Shown: positions 15,046-24,528 of the stretch, one piece after another
Layout of the letters: every line of letters begins with the position of its first letter
Numbering within the stretch: position 1 is the first letter of the stretch
NCBI GenBank assembly: GCA_029262295.1
Contig: JAJCZR010000069.1
Location: 1 to 47,737, forward strand
Source of the DNA: Deltaproteobacteria bacterium
GTDB lineage: Bacteria > Desulfobacterota_D > UBA1144 > Nemesobacterales > Nemesobacteraceae
Direction: 5' to 3'
Length of the DNA stretch: 47,737 nucleotides
The notes under the pieces: model-generated
The model's input: the letters and a program-made list of their open reading frames with translations, nothing else
Told to the model about the DNA's origin: nothing
Databases searched by the model: none
Made by a program: the position numbers and the translations under genes

Positions 15046-15959
15046 AATAAACCAAAACAGTATTCTAAAACGGCTTTTCCGGCATGTAGTTTGTTCTCTG
15101 CTTGTTCGAAAATAACTTTTTCAAATCTATCAAAAATATCTTTTGTAATTTCTTCTCCTTCATGAGCGGGAAGACAGTGTAAAACTACCGCATCATTATT
15201 TGCATGAGATACTAAATCACTATTTACCTGAAAAGGTTCAAAAACGTTTAATTTCCCGTTACTTTCGTTTTCCTGACCCATACTGACCCATACATCTGTG
15301 TAGATAACATCCGCATTTTTGACTGCGATTTTTGGATCGTTAGTGATCTCAATTTTTGAGTTTGCTAGTTTCTGTGATTTTTTTATTATATCGCTATTTG
15401 GTTCAAATCCTTTAGGTACTGCTACGGAGAGATCAAAACCCATAATTGCTGCTGCAGCAATAAATGAGTTGGCAATATTATTTCCATCGCCGATAAACGC
15501 AAGTTTGAAATTTTCTATATTAAAACCGTTCTCTTCAATTGAAAATAAGTCGGCAATAATCTGAGTTGGATGTCCGAGGTCAGTAAGAGCGTTAATTACC
15601 GGTAACGAAGAACTAACGGCAAATTCATCAATTCTTTCCTGACCATAAGTCCTGATAATCACGCCATCAAGGTATCTTGAGAGCACTTTTGCCGTATCAG
15701 CGATTGTTTCACCTCTTCCAAGCTGCATATCCCTTGGATTGAGATAGATTGCATTAGCTCCAAGATCATTTATTGCTACTTCAAAAGAAATTCTGGTACG
15801 GGTAGATAGTTTTTCAAAGAGAAGCCCAATTGATTTACCTTTAAAATTTGTATTTTCAGTACCTTCTTTTTTTTCTTTTTTGAGTTCATGAGCTCTTTTT
15901 ATGATGCTTTTTAACTCATCTTTACTAAGATCAAATATACTAAGTAGATTTTTACCCAT
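15042..15959 (-). CDS. argF: Ornithine carbamoyltransferase
   Basis: 305 residues. The carbamoyl-phosphate site is STRTRISFE near residue 52. The ornithine side has HCLPAHEGEEI near residue 263 and DLGHPTQIIADLFSI near the middle. The enzyme makes citrulline from ornithine and carbamoyl phosphate in arginine synthesis. It is last in the minus-strand run argB-argD-argF, overlapping argD by 8 bp. Its 3' end also overlaps that of convergent uvrC by 4 bp, leaving no room for a terminator between them. Confidence 0.96.
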   Translation of the reverse strand: MGKNLLSIFDLSKDELKSIIKRAHELKKEKKEGTENTNFKGKSIGLLFEKLSTRTRISFEVAINDLGANAIYLNPRDMQLGRGETIADTAKVLSRYLDGVIIRTYGQERIDEFAVSSSLPVINALTDLGHPTQIIADLFSIEENGFNIENFKLAFIGDGNNIANSFIAAAAIMGFDLSVAVPKGFEPNSDIIKKSQKLANSKIEITNDPKIAVKNADVIYTDVWVSMGQENESNGKLNVFEPFQVNSDLVSHANNDAVVLHCLPAHEGEEITKDIFDRFEKVIFEQAENKLHAGKAVLEYCFGLF

Positions 15960-17160
15960 GTAAAATAGTTTCCTTTATTGATTCGCTGATAATATTTACT
16001 GCAAAATCTATTTCTTCTTTATTTGTATTGATAGGTGGCAATATCCTGAAAACATTTTCAACTGTTAAAATGATCAAAAGTCCTTTATCAATACAGCTTT
16101 TAAAGAGTTTCTTTGCAAACTCTTTGTCATGAAACTCAATTCCAAGAATTAATCCCCTACCTCTTGTGTCTTTTATATAACCAAAATGTTCTTTCCCCAT
16201 ATCTTCAATTTTATTTAGAAAATACTCGCCATTATTAATACATTTAATCAAAAGATTATCGTCAAATATAGTCTGAATCACAGCACATGCTGTACTCATT
16301 GCAAGAGGGTTTCCGCCAAAAGTAGTTCCATGGGTACCGGGAGTAAAATGCTCGGCAACTTCCTCTTTTGCTAAAACGGCACCGCAGGGAATTCCATTTC
16401 CAAGTGCTTTTGCAAGGGTCATGATATCTGGTTCAATACCTTCGTGTTCATGGCAAAAGAGCTTACCTGTTCTACCTATTCCAACCTGAATTTCATCAAG
16501 GATTAAGAGTATATTTTTATGTGTGCAAAGGCTCCTTACTTTTTTGAAATAATTTTCAGGTGGCAATATTACTCCATTTTCACCCTGAATTGGTTCAAGT
16601 ATAATCGCACAAATATCTTCATTGTTTACAACTTCTTCAATCTGTTTATAGTCTCCATAATGAACAAATATGAAGCCATCAACTAATGGTGAATAGCCAT
16701 CCTGATACTTCTTGGTGCCGGTTGCACTTAGTGCACCAAAAGTCCTTCCATGAAATCCGCCATAAGTTGAAATTACCTTAAACCTGTTACCGTTCTTTTT
16801 GCCCCATTTTCTTGAAAGCTTTAGTGCAGCTTCTACTGCTTCAGTGCCAGTGTTGCAGAAAAATGCTTTATCTGCAAAAGAGTTTTCAACAAGGATCTGT
16901 GCGAGTTTTGCCTGAGGTTCAATATTAAAGAGGTTTGAAGTGTGAATAATTTCGTTTGATTGATCCCTAAGCGCAGCTAAAACTTTTTTATTTGTGTGCC
17001 CAAGATTTGTTACTGCAATGCCGGAAGTGTAATCCAAATATTTCTTTCCTTCTTTGTCCCAGACCCAGGAACCCAAACCTTTCTCAATAGTAATGGGAAT
17101 CCTGTTGTAGGTGCCCATAAGATATTTTTCTGTAAGATCTTTTACTTCCCGAGAATTCAA
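15952..17160 (-). CDS. argD: Acetylornithine aminotransferase
   Basis: 402 residues, class III PLP aminotransferase. The opening YNRIPITIEKGLGSWVWD and LDYTSGIAVTNLGH are typical of ArgD. NTGTEAVEAALKL and GGFHGRTFGALSATG bind the cofactor. LILDEIQVGIGRTG supplies the PLP-binding Asp, and TLAKALGNGIPCGA supplies the Schiff-base Lys. It converts N-acetylglutamate semialdehyde to N-acetylornithine and may also serve lysine synthesis as DapC. It overlaps argB upstream by 4 bp and argF downstream by 8 bp, so the three are translationally coupled. Confidence 0.95.
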   Translation of the reverse strand: MNSREVKDLTEKYLMGTYNRIPITIEKGLGSWVWDKEGKKYLDYTSGIAVTNLGHTNKKVLAALRDQSNEIIHTSNLFNIEPQAKLAQILVENSFADKAFFCNTGTEAVEAALKLSRKWGKKNGNRFKVISTYGGFHGRTFGALSATGTKKYQDGYSPLVDGFIFVHYGDYKQIEEVVNNEDICAIILEPIQGENGVILPPENYFKKVRSLCTHKNILLILDEIQVGIGRTGKLFCHEHEGIEPDIMTLAKALGNGIPCGAVLAKEEVAEHFTPGTHGTTFGGNPLAMSTACAVIQTIFDDNLLIKCINNGEYFLNKIEDMGKEHFGYIKDTRGRGLILGIEFHDKEFAKKLFKSCIDKGLLIILTVENVFRILPPINTNKEEIDFAVNIISESIKETILHG

Positions 17161-18038
17161 ACCATTATCTCCGTGCCGATTCCGGAATCTGTAAATATTT
17201 CAAGTATGAGCGCCCGTTTTACCGTGCCATCAATTATATGCACTTTATTTACACCCTCGTGAAGTGCTTCAAATGCGCAGTTTACTTTAGGGATCATTCC
17301 ACTTGAAATAGTTTCTTTTTTAATGAGTTTTTTCGCCTCAGACTCAGTTAAAGATGAAATGAGATTCTTTTTGTTATCCAGAATGCCAGGAACATTTGTA
17401 AGTAATATCAGTTTTTCAGCATTGAGTGCCCCGGCAATTTTTCCTGCAACGTGGTCGGCGTTTATATTGTAAGTATTTCCATCATAGTCAGTTCCAATAG
17501 GTGCAATTACAGGGATGTACCCTGAATCTTCAAGGCTTTTGATAAGTTCAGGGTTTATCTTTACCACTTCACCCACTTTCCCCAGATCAGGCTTTTTCGG
17601 TTTTTTAATTCCATTTTGTTTAAGTATTTTTTCTATTTCTATTTTCTTTGCGATTATTGTGTTGCCTTCTTTTCCTGAAAGCCCGACTGCTTTTCCACCT
17701 TCATACTGAATTGCCGCAATTATCTGTTGGTTTACTTTGCCGACCAAGACCATCTCCGCAACTTCCATAGTTTTTTCATCTGTAACTCGAAGCCCGGCAA
17801 TAAACTCACTTTTGATTCCTAGTTTTTCTAGACTTTCGGCAATCTGCGGTCCTCCACCATGAACTACAACAGGTTTAATCCCCACATACTTCATTAAGAT
17901 CAGATCACTTGCAAAATTTGTAAGGTCGTCCTTTCCAATGCTGCCACCATATTTAACAACTATGGTTTTCCCATGAAAATCCTTAATATATGGAAGTGCT
18001 TCTACAAGTGTCTCGGCTTTATGTATTAAATCTTTCAT
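17157..18038 (-). CDS. argB: Acetylglutamate kinase
   Basis: 293 residues. The amino-acid kinase fold is shown by VVKYGGSIGKDDL near residue 28, VVHGGGPQIAESL, ISGMIPKVNCAFEAL and the NINADHVAGKIAGAL segment. The enzyme phosphorylates N-acetylglutamate, the committed step and usual arginine feedback point. GGAG lies just before the ATG. It is the first gene of the argB-argD-argF operon; argC, argJ and argG/H must lie elsewhere. Confidence 0.96.
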   Translation of the reverse strand: MKDLIHKAETLVEALPYIKDFHGKTIVVKYGGSIGKDDLTNFASDLILMKYVGIKPVVVHGGGPQIAESLEKLGIKSEFIAGLRVTDEKTMEVAEMVLVGKVNQQIIAAIQYEGGKAVGLSGKEGNTIIAKKIEIEKILKQNGIKKPKKPDLGKVGEVVKINPELIKSLEDSGYIPVIAPIGTDYDGNTYNINADHVAGKIAGALNAEKLILLTNVPGILDNKKNLISSLTESEAKKLIKKETISSGMIPKVNCAFEALHEGVNKVHIIDGTVKRALILEIFTDSGIGTEIMV

Positions 18039-18224
18039 TATGTCTCCAGATTTTGAGAAAAAAGAGAAATTATATAGGAAAGAGGGATGATTTCCAATTA
18101 GTTTGTTTAGATTTTATTAGTCTTTTAGTTGATAATGAAATTAAATTAGTGAATAATAGAAGTACTAGAGGCTATGATATTAAAGAAGTATTTGGAATTT
18201 CATAAAATTGTAAAAAAAAACATT

Positions 18225-18482
18225 ATGAGAAATTGGAGCCTAAAAAAACAACTATTAATAGCAGGATTAGTATTTTTATTTATGGGCATATTGAATTTAA
18301 TTCAAAGTATTCAAGAAAAGGTATCAAAAGACTTTGTGTTTTTTGGAATATTTCTTGTTTTTTTATCTCTTTCAAATGTTATGTCTAAAAAAGATATGAA
18401 AAAGCATTATAGAACAATGATTGCTTTGTTCTTTCTTGTAATATATGTATTGCTTTTAATCTTTGGTGTTTTGGAGTTGTAG
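18225..18482 (+). CDS. Small three-helix membrane protein, unknown function
   Basis: 85 residues from the ATG at 18225; the frame stays open upstream to 18174. Three hydrophobic segments (about 10-25, 37-52 and 62-82) are separated by Lys-rich loops (KEKVSKD here read as QEKVSKD; MSKKDMKKHYR). No family is recognised and no ribosome binding site is evident. The 180 bp between argB and this gene are AT-rich. One frame encodes a protein-like stretch ending GYDIKEVFGIS without a start codon, possibly a decayed gene. Confidence 0.5.
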   Translation: MRNWSLKKQLLIAGLVFLFMGILNLIQSIQEKVSKDFVFFGIFLVFLSLSNVMSKKDMKKHYRTMIALFFLVIYVLLLIFGVLEL

Positions 18483-18496
18483 AATTTTTTATGTTC

Positions 18497-19339
18497 TCAT
18501 TGTTTGGAAATCTGAATTTTATATTCTAGTTTTGTTTCCACATCATTACCACGGAAATTACCGGAAACCGGAGAAACAAGATTGTGTGTTGCTCCACTAA
18601 CAAGTGAGATATGTTGATCAGAAGCTGCGAGTCCCAGGGAAGGATCGTAACTTCTCCATCCACCACCAATAATATAAACCTCTACCCATTCATGAAGTTG
18701 GTCTTCAATATGTTCTTCAGGGCTATATGCATAGCCACTTACAAACCTTGATGCTAAACCAACCGATCTGCTAACATCTATAAAAAGATTTGCGAGGTCT
18801 CTACAAGAACCTTTTTTTTCTTTAATTGTTGTGTCACTATCCCAGGGCTCACCTTCTTCTCTTATTATTTGTGGAAAATTACGGTAGATATGATCTGCAA
18901 GATTGATGAGAAAACCAAGTGTGTCATTTTTTGATTTTTCCAATATTTCCTTTGCAAGATTTGTTACTATCTCATTTTGATTGGTCTTTATGTAAGGGTT
19001 TAAAAGGCCGGTAAGGTCATCTGGGTATTTTACCGGAAGTTTGGAAAAGGAATCATCAGTAATTATATAATCAAAAGGATCTGATCTTAGTGTTTCGACC
19101 TGAAAATTAGTCTCAATTTTAAGTTTAGCATGTGTGTTACTAAACCAAGCTATAACAGTATTATTTTCGCCCGCATCCAAACAGACACTTTTTCCATCTT
19201 CTTTTGGATCAAGTGACATATAAAAGTTAAGGATCTTTTGGTTGCAGTTGTTTTTGGGATGAAGCCTTATTGTGTGAGGTTCCAAAAATACATTTTTACT
19301 GTATTTGTAGGTTGTAATGTGTTCAATTTTAAATTTCAT
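18497..19339 (-). CDS. Transglutaminase-like cysteine protease
   Basis: 280 residues. The N-terminal beta domain is typical of this group (MKFKIEHITTYKYSKNVFLEPH). The transglutaminase core follows with the catalytic triad Cys179 (KGSCRDLANLF), His216 (LHEWVEVY) and Asp232 (SYDPSLG). No signal peptide is present, so it is probably cytoplasmic. It is the last gene of the Anbu operon, 3 nt after the Anbu gene. Bacterial homologues are thought to be proteases or amidases acting with the neighbouring ATP-grasp and alpha-E proteins; the substrate is unknown. Confidence 0.9.
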   Translation of the reverse strand: MKFKIEHITTYKYSKNVFLEPHTIRLHPKNNCNQKILNFYMSLDPKEDGKSVCLDAGENNTVIAWFSNTHAKLKIETNFQVETLRSDPFDYIITDDSFSKLPVKYPDDLTGLLNPYIKTNQNEIVTNLAKEILEKSKNDTLGFLINLADHIYRNFPQIIREEGEPWDSDTTIKEKKGSCRDLANLFIDVSRSVGLASRFVSGYAYSPEEHIEDQLHEWVEVYIIGGGWRSYDPSLGLAASDQHISLVSGATHNLVSPVSGNFRGNDVETKLEYKIQISKQ

Positions 19340-19342
19340 AAA

Positions 19343-20074
19343 TTATTCTTTGGGAAATTTATTGAAGATCATCTCAAAACATTCAGCTGGTAGTTCTTCT
19401 ATAGCTTGGGAAAGATACTTTTGCCACCATGTGGATACTTCAATAAGGTCATTTCTGGAAAATCTATACTCATATAGCGTGTCGCTACCATTTTTATAAA
19501 CTACTATATCAATAGGAAAGTCCGCATCAACAGCGCTCGCCCTTGTTGCATCAAAAGCAAGAAAACCTGCTTTAAGTGCAGTTTTCATAGTTGACTCATA
19601 TCGAAGAACCCTATCTAGAATTGGTTTTCCAAAGCTAGACTCTCCAATCAAAAAGTAAGGAGTTCCCTGGCCCACTTCTACCCAGTTACCCTGAGGATAA
19701 AGAAGAAAGAGTTTGTGTTCCTTATCCTGACTGAGCCGCCCACCTATAATCGAATGGAGATTAAAATGAAGGCCGCCTTCATTCAAAGCTTTTTTATCTT
19801 CTGCTGTAACTATTCGCAGCTGCCGCGCAAATTCGTTTACGGCCTCATACAGTTTTTCAAACCTGTCATCGTTATTTTCTATAAATTCATCAAAGTAGGT
19901 AATAGTTTTATCTCTTAGTGATCTTAAACCTGAGGTCATTATAAACATTTTATAACCATAATTATGATAAGTGGTCAGCTTTTTTGCAGTTATATGTTGT
20001 GTTCTGGTTGTGATTCTTGTATCTGCAATCCCTATTAATCCGTCTCTGATTTTCAATCCGGCACAAAATGTCAT
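19343..20074 (-). CDS. Anbu proteasome-type peptidase
   Basis: 243 residues. MTFCAGLKIRDGLIGIADTR matches the Anbu (ancestral beta subunit; COG3484) start. Thr2, exposed by Met removal, would be the N-terminal nucleophile. Asp18 and Lys31 or Lys32 fit the other active-site positions of Ntn-hydrolases. It is longer than HslV by the usual C-terminal extension. Anbu forms ring or helical assemblies without a known unfoldase. GGAGAG precedes the ATG. Its neighbours (alpha-E, circularly permuted ATP-grasp, transglutaminase) form the standard Anbu cluster. Confidence 0.92.
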   Translation of the reverse strand: MTFCAGLKIRDGLIGIADTRITTRTQHITAKKLTTYHNYGYKMFIMTSGLRSLRDKTITYFDEFIENNDDRFEKLYEAVNEFARQLRIVTAEDKKALNEGGLHFNLHSIIGGRLSQDKEHKLFLLYPQGNWVEVGQGTPYFLIGESSFGKPILDRVLRYESTMKTALKAGFLAFDATRASAVDADFPIDIVVYKNGSDTLYEYRFSRNDLIEVSTWWQKYLSQAIEELPAECFEMIFNKFPKE

Positions 20075-20104
20075 ACAAGCTCTCCGACTATAATTTAATT
20101 TTGT

Positions 20105-21049
20105 TTAAATATTAAAAAAAGTGTCATTTATAGCATTTCCTACGTTGTTAAGCTGCATCTGAAAACTATCCACAAGGTATTCATGAAGACCGGTATCTAT
20201 AATTTCGTCTATGTCAGCGTAATCGAGTTGTGCCCTTAATTTACCAATTTGTCTTTCCGCTTCGTTTTGAAAAGTGCCCAACACACTGCCAGTAATGTAG
20301 TGCAAAGCCTGTTCTGCATTAATAATGCAAAATTTTATAGCACGTGGAAACTCTCTATCAAGAACCAGGAACTGGGCAATTTTCTTTGGTGATATCTGAT
20401 GAAATTTCTTTCTATACATCTCAAGCGCGCTTGCTGATGTTAAAAGTGCTGCCCACTGGATGTTATCTATGGGAGTTCCAATATCTTCAGGCTTCTCAAG
20501 CAAAATAAAGTATTTTACGTCGAGAATTCTTGATGTCTTGTCGGCCCTTTCAATATGTCGTCCCAGTCTTGCAAACTGCCATCCTTCATCATGGTGCATT
20601 GTGGAATCTGTAATCCCTATAAATAGATGGTTTTCTGTCTTAACCATGTTACAAAAATCGTATATTGAATCCGCAGCAATACCATTTTTCTCTGCATCCT
20701 GAATTTTATAGTAAAACTTATTTATCTGCTGCCACATCTCAGAGGAAATAATTTCTTTTATTGATCTTGCATTTTCCCTTGCACTTTTTAATGTGGATAG
20801 AATTGAATTTGGATTGGTTCTATCAAAAGTGAGAAAATTTACAACATTTTCCTGTGTTGCTTTATCATATTTTTTAAAAAATTGCTTATCATCACCAGTT
20901 GTAATAATAAGTGGTTCCCATTGCTGGCTTTCTTCAATGTTAAGGTCAAGCATCATATGAAGATTAACATCAATAAATCTGGCAACATTCTCTGTTCTTT
21001 CCAGATACCTCGTCATCCAATATATGGAGCTGGCCACTCTGCTAAGCAT
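20105..21049 (-). CDS. Alpha-E domain protein
   Basis: 314 residues, all-helical, with the family opening MLSRVASSIYWMTRYLERTENVARFIDVNLHMML and a central RLGRHIERADKTSRILD. This is the alpha-E family (COG2307) that accompanies Anbu and circularly permuted ATP-grasp proteins. Its biochemical role is not established; a scaffold or partner in a peptide-ligation pathway has been suggested from gene context. The ATG immediately follows the stop of the ATP-grasp gene (TAG-ATG), so translation is coupled. Confidence 0.92.
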   Translation of the reverse strand: MLSRVASSIYWMTRYLERTENVARFIDVNLHMMLDLNIEESQQWEPLIITTGDDKQFFKKYDKATQENVVNFLTFDRTNPNSILSTLKSARENARSIKEIISSEMWQQINKFYYKIQDAEKNGIAADSIYDFCNMVKTENHLFIGITDSTMHHDEGWQFARLGRHIERADKTSRILDVKYFILLEKPEDIGTPIDNIQWAALLTSASALEMYRKKFHQISPKKIAQFLVLDREFPRAIKFCIINAEQALHYITGSVLGTFQNEAERQIGKLRAQLDYADIDEIIDTGLHEYLVDSFQMQLNNVGNAINDTFFNI

Positions 21050-22519
21050 CTATCTTTTATCCCCGTAATTTGTATTTTTTTGATTTAAAACCCACGTGTC
21101 TTTACTGCCACCACCCTGAGAAGAGTTAACCATCAGCGAACCTTTCTTTAACGCCACTCTTGTCAGGCCGCCTGGCAATACATAAATTTCTTCTCCATAG
21201 AGAATATATGGTCTGAGATCAACATGCCTTCCTTCAAAATGATCATCCACAAAAATAGGTGCACGCGATAGAGCAATTGTTGGTTGTGCTATAAAGTTTC
21301 TTGGGTTATCTGAAATTTTCTTTGCACATTCTTCAAGCTCTTTCGAGCTTGAGTGCGGGCCAATAACAATTCCATAGCCACCCGATTCATTAGCAGGTTT
21401 TACAACAAGGTCTTTTATATTATTAAGTACATATTGAAGGTCTTTTTCTTCCCAGCAAACATAAGTTGGTACATTTGGAAGAACCGGGTCTTCGTTCATA
21501 TAGTATTTTATTATTTTAGGAACATAAGCATAAACAACTTTATCATCTGCCACCCCGGTGCCCGGTGCATTTGCTATTGCTACATGTCCTTTTTTATAAA
21601 CATTCATTATTCCAGGAATCCCGAGAAGTGAGTCCGGTCTGAAAACCTGGGGATCAAGGAAATCGTCATCTATCCTTCTGTAGATCACATCAACTTTTTG
21701 AAGGCCCTTTGTAGTTTTCATAAAAACAAAACCATCTGAAACTATAAGGTCACTCGCTTCAACTATCTCTATTCCCATTTTCTGGGCCAAAAATGAATGC
21801 TCATAGTAAGCTGAGTTATATTGACCCGGTGTAAGAAGTACAACAGTTGGGGCTGACATTGTGTCGGGGCTGAGATATTGCAGTGCACTCAATAACTTAT
21901 CGGGATAGTCTGCCACTGACATTACATTTGATTCTTCAAATACTCTTGGAAAAGTCCTTTTTAAAACATTTCTGTTCTCAAGCACATAAGATGCTCCGGA
22001 TGGGCATCTGAGATTGTCTTCGAGTACATAGAATTTTCCGTCTTTATCCCTTATAAGGTCAGTTCCGGTAATGTGTGCCCATATATTCTTAGGAGGTTTT
22101 AATCCAATACACCTTTGCTTAAAGCAGTTGCTCGACTGTATTATTTCCTTGGGAATTACACCGTCTTTAATAATTTTTTGATCATTGTAAATATCATCAA
22201 GAAACATGTTTAAGGCATAGATGCGCTGCTTGAGTCCATACTCAATATTAGTCCATTCATTGAATTCAATTATTCTTGGGATTATATCAAAAGGGAATAT
22301 CCTTTCTGTGCCTTCATCATTTCCATAGACAGTAAAAGTTACCCCCATCTGAAAAAGCCTGGCTTCAGTTTCTTTTTGTCTCTTATGGAGTTCGCCTGGT
22401 GGGAGTGTCTTAAACCTTTCTAGAACTATAGAGGCCCCGGGCCGTGGTTTTCCCGGTTCTTTAAAGAACTCGTCATAAAAATTTTCTATCTTATAATTAT
22501 TTAAATCCATATTGGGCAT
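21050..22519 (-). CDS. Circularly permuted ATP-grasp protein
   Basis: 489 residues, COG2308. Recognisable segments are FYVLEDNLRCPSGASYVLEN, VTPGQYNSAYYEH-like (here LLTPGQYNSAYYEHSFLA), VDVIYRRIDDDFLDP, NAPGTGVADDKVVYAYVP, KPANESGGYGIVIGP and the C-terminal VNSSQGGGSKDTWV. ATP-grasp enzymes join a carboxylate to an amine, so peptide or amide synthesis is the likely chemistry; the substrates are unknown. It is the first gene of the Anbu operon. The GTG-free start at 22519 or the ATG at 22510 are both possible; neither has a Shine-Dalgarno. Confidence 0.92.
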   Translation of the reverse strand: MPNMDLNNYKIENFYDEFFKEPGKPRPGASIVLERFKTLPPGELHKRQKETEARLFQMGVTFTVYGNDEGTERIFPFDIIPRIIEFNEWTNIEYGLKQRIYALNMFLDDIYNDQKIIKDGVIPKEIIQSSNCFKQRCIGLKPPKNIWAHITGTDLIRDKDGKFYVLEDNLRCPSGASYVLENRNVLKRTFPRVFEESNVMSVADYPDKLLSALQYLSPDTMSAPTVVLLTPGQYNSAYYEHSFLAQKMGIEIVEASDLIVSDGFVFMKTTKGLQKVDVIYRRIDDDFLDPQVFRPDSLLGIPGIMNVYKKGHVAIANAPGTGVADDKVVYAYVPKIIKYYMNEDPVLPNVPTYVCWEEKDLQYVLNNIKDLVVKPANESGGYGIVIGPHSSSKELEECAKKISDNPRNFIAQPTIALSRAPIFVDDHFEGRHVDLRPYILYGEEIYVLPGGLTRVALKKGSLMVNSSQGGGSKDTWVLNQKNTNYGDKR

Positions 22520-22558
22520 ATATGATACATATAAATTGCAATTAATGTACCATAAAAT

Positions 22559-22598
22559 AATTTCCCCTGAATTGCCTGATAATTACTGAGGGGCAATT
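22559..22598 (-). terminator. Possible terminator after hslU
   Basis: AATTTCCCCT (22559-22568) pairs with AGGGGCAATT (22589-22598), 9 of 10 bases, around a 20-nt loop. The minus strand then runs into a T-rich stretch. It would separate hslU from the Anbu operon downstream, though the loop is long. Confidence 0.45.
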
Positions 22599-22647
22599 TA
22601 ATTATGCTTATTTATTGAGCTTAAAAGCTTGGTTAAGTGAAAGTTGT

Positions 22648-23967
22648 CTAAAGAATGTATCTGCTAAGGTCCCTGTCCTGAACAATTCCGGCAATTTTAT
22701 CATTTACATATTTTGCATCAATAGTAACTTTACTTTCGTTCATGTCGGGCGCATTAAATGAAATTTCATCAAGAAGTTTTTCAAGTATGGTATGAAGCCT
22801 TCTGGCACCGATATTTTCAGTGGTGTCATTCACTTCAGCGGCAGTTTCTGCAATCTCAGCTATGGAATCTTCGGTGAAAACAAGTTCTATTTCTTCTGTT
22901 TTCATCAGCTCTGAATACTGTGTGATAAGTGCGTTTTTAGGTTCGGTAAGGATTCTAATGAAATCTTCTTTTTTAAGTGCCTCAAGTTCAACCCTTATAG
23001 GGAATCTTCCCTGAAGCTCAGGAATCAGGTCAGATGGTTTTGAAACATGAAATGCACCTGCACCTACAAAAAGAATATGATCTGTTTTTACCATACCGTG
23101 TTTGGTGTTTACATTACTACCTTCAATAATAGGAAGAAGGTCCCTTTGTACACCCTCTCTTGATACATCTGGCCCAGAGGGCCCATTGCTGCCTGCAATT
23201 TTATCAATCTCGTCAATGAAAATTATTCCCGCATTTTCTGTTCGTTCTAAAGCAAGTTTAATTACCATATCCATGTCTATCAGTTTTTGAGACTCTTCCT
23301 GCATAAGTATTTCTATTGCTTCTGGCACTTTTACTTTTCTTTTCTTTGTTTTCTTTGGAAAAAGGTTTCCGATCATCTCTGAGATGCCAACATCCATTTC
23401 TTCCATTCCTTGCTGGCTGAAAACCTGAATAGGCATATTTCGTGCTGTTACTTCAACATCGACAACCCTGTCGTTAAGTTTCCCTTCTCTTAGAAGTTTT
23501 CTTAGTTTTTCCCTTGTTTCATTTTGTTCACTCTCGGCATTTCCTTTTGGAAGAAGAAGGTTGAGTATTCTTTCTTCCGCCAATTCTTCAGCTTTAGTGC
23601 GGACAGTCTTTTTCTCTTCATCGCTGACCATCTTTATTGCGATCTCTGTAAGGTCACGGATCATTGATTCAACATCTCTTCCTACGTAACCAACTTCAGT
23701 AAATTTAGAAGCTTCTACTTTAATAAAAGGTGCCTGGGAAAGTTTTGCAAGACGCCTTGCGATCTCAGTTTTCCCAACGCCTGTTGGTCCAATCATAAGA
23801 ATGTTCTTAGGGGCAATCTCGTCTCTTAGTTCAGGCGCTACCCTTTGCCTTCTCCATCTGTTTCTAAGTGCTATTGATACGGCTCTTTTGGCTTTATCCT
23901 GGCCAACAATATATTTATCAAGCTCAGATACTGTTTCTCTTGGTGTGAAATGAGTTTCGTTAGACAT
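22648..23967 (-). CDS. hslU: ATP-dependent unfoldase HslU
   Basis: 439 residues, AAA+ unfoldase. Opening [24 protein letters not shown] and Walker [15 protein letters not shown] near residue 60 are diagnostic. The inserted I-domain runs from about 110 to 230. Walker B is [10 protein letters not shown]. The protein ends DLSRYIL, the C-terminal tail that docks into HslV. It forms a hexamer that feeds substrates to the HslV chamber in the cytoplasm. It follows hslV by 3 nt, and xerC-hslV-hslU is the same order as Bacillus codV-codW-codX. Confidence 0.97.
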   Translation of the reverse strand: MSNETHFTPRETVSELDKYIVGQDKAKRAVSIALRNRWRRQRVAPELRDEIAPKNILMIGPTGVGKTEIARRLAKLSQAPFIKVEASKFTEVGYVGRDVESMIRDLTEIAIKMVSDEEKKTVRTKAEELAEERILNLLLPKGNAESEQNETREKLRKLLREGKLNDRVVDVEVTARNMPIQVFSQQGMEEMDVGISEMIGNLFPKKTKKRKVKVPEAIEILMQEESQKLIDMDMVIKLALERTENAGIIFIDEIDKIAGSNGPSGPDVSREGVQRDLLPIIEGSNVNTKHGMVKTDHILFVGAGAFHVSKPSDLIPELQGRFPIRVELEALKKEDFIRILTEPKNALITQYSELMKTEEIELVFTEDSIAEIAETAAEVNDTTENIGARRLHTILEKLLDEISFNAPDMNESKVTIDAKYVNDKIAGIVQDRDLSRYIL

Positions 23968-23970
23968 TAA

Positions 23971-24504
23971 CTATATTACCTCTACTGAAATGTAATTATT
24001 TGTATAAATGCATATCTCAGATGCAATCTGTAAGGATTGTTCTACTATGTTTTTAGCATCGAGAGATGAATGTTTTGACAATGCCTTTGCAGCAGCCTGT
24101 GCAAATGGGCCACCTGAACCAATTGCGATTATATCATCGTCGGGCTCAAGAATATCGCCGCTTCCAGAAATGATAAACATATTTTCATTATCACAAACCG
24201 CTAGAAGTGCTTCCAGCCTTCTAAGTATTTTGTCTGTTCGCCAATCTTTTCCAAGTTCAACGGCAGCTCTTTTCAGATTACCTCTATACTCTTGTAGCTT
24301 AGTTTCAAACTTGTCAAACAAAGTAATTGCATCAGCTGTTGAACCTGCAAAGCCTACGCAAACTTTATCATCATAAATTCTTCTTATTTTTTTTGCATTG
24401 TGTTTTACGGTTGTGTTACCTAAAGTGACTTGCCCATCGCCCCCAAGGGCAACCTGGCCGTCTTTTTTTACACAAACTATTGTAGTTCCGTGAAAACTTG
24501 TCAT
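23971..24504 (-). CDS. hslV: ATP-dependent protease subunit HslV
   Basis: 177 residues. A six-residue propeptide (MTSFHG) precedes the catalytic Thr7 of [24 protein letters not shown]; the GDGQ(V/A)TLGN and [11 protein letters not shown] regions are typical of HslV. The mature enzyme is a double hexameric ring threonine protease that works with HslU. A purine-rich AGAGAAGAGAA precedes the start. The gene begins 24 nt after xerC. With Anbu 4 kb away, two proteasome-type peptidases are encoded almost side by side. Confidence 0.97.
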   Translation of the reverse strand: MTSFHGTTIVCVKKDGQVALGGDGQVTLGNTTVKHNAKKIRRIYDDKVCVGFAGSTADAITLFDKFETKLQEYRGNLKRAAVELGKDWRTDKILRRLEALLAVCDNENMFIISGSGDILEPDDDIIAIGSGGPFAQAAAKALSKHSSLDAKNIVEQSLQIASEICIYTNNYISVEVI

Positions 24505-24528
24505 ATCAATTCTCTTCTCTCTTTTATT

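Noticed and set aside
18050..18205. Protein-like frame ending GYDIKEVFGIS between argB and the small membrane protein gene
   Set aside because: It has no start codon outside the antisense of argB and no recognisable family. At most it is the remnant of a lost gene.
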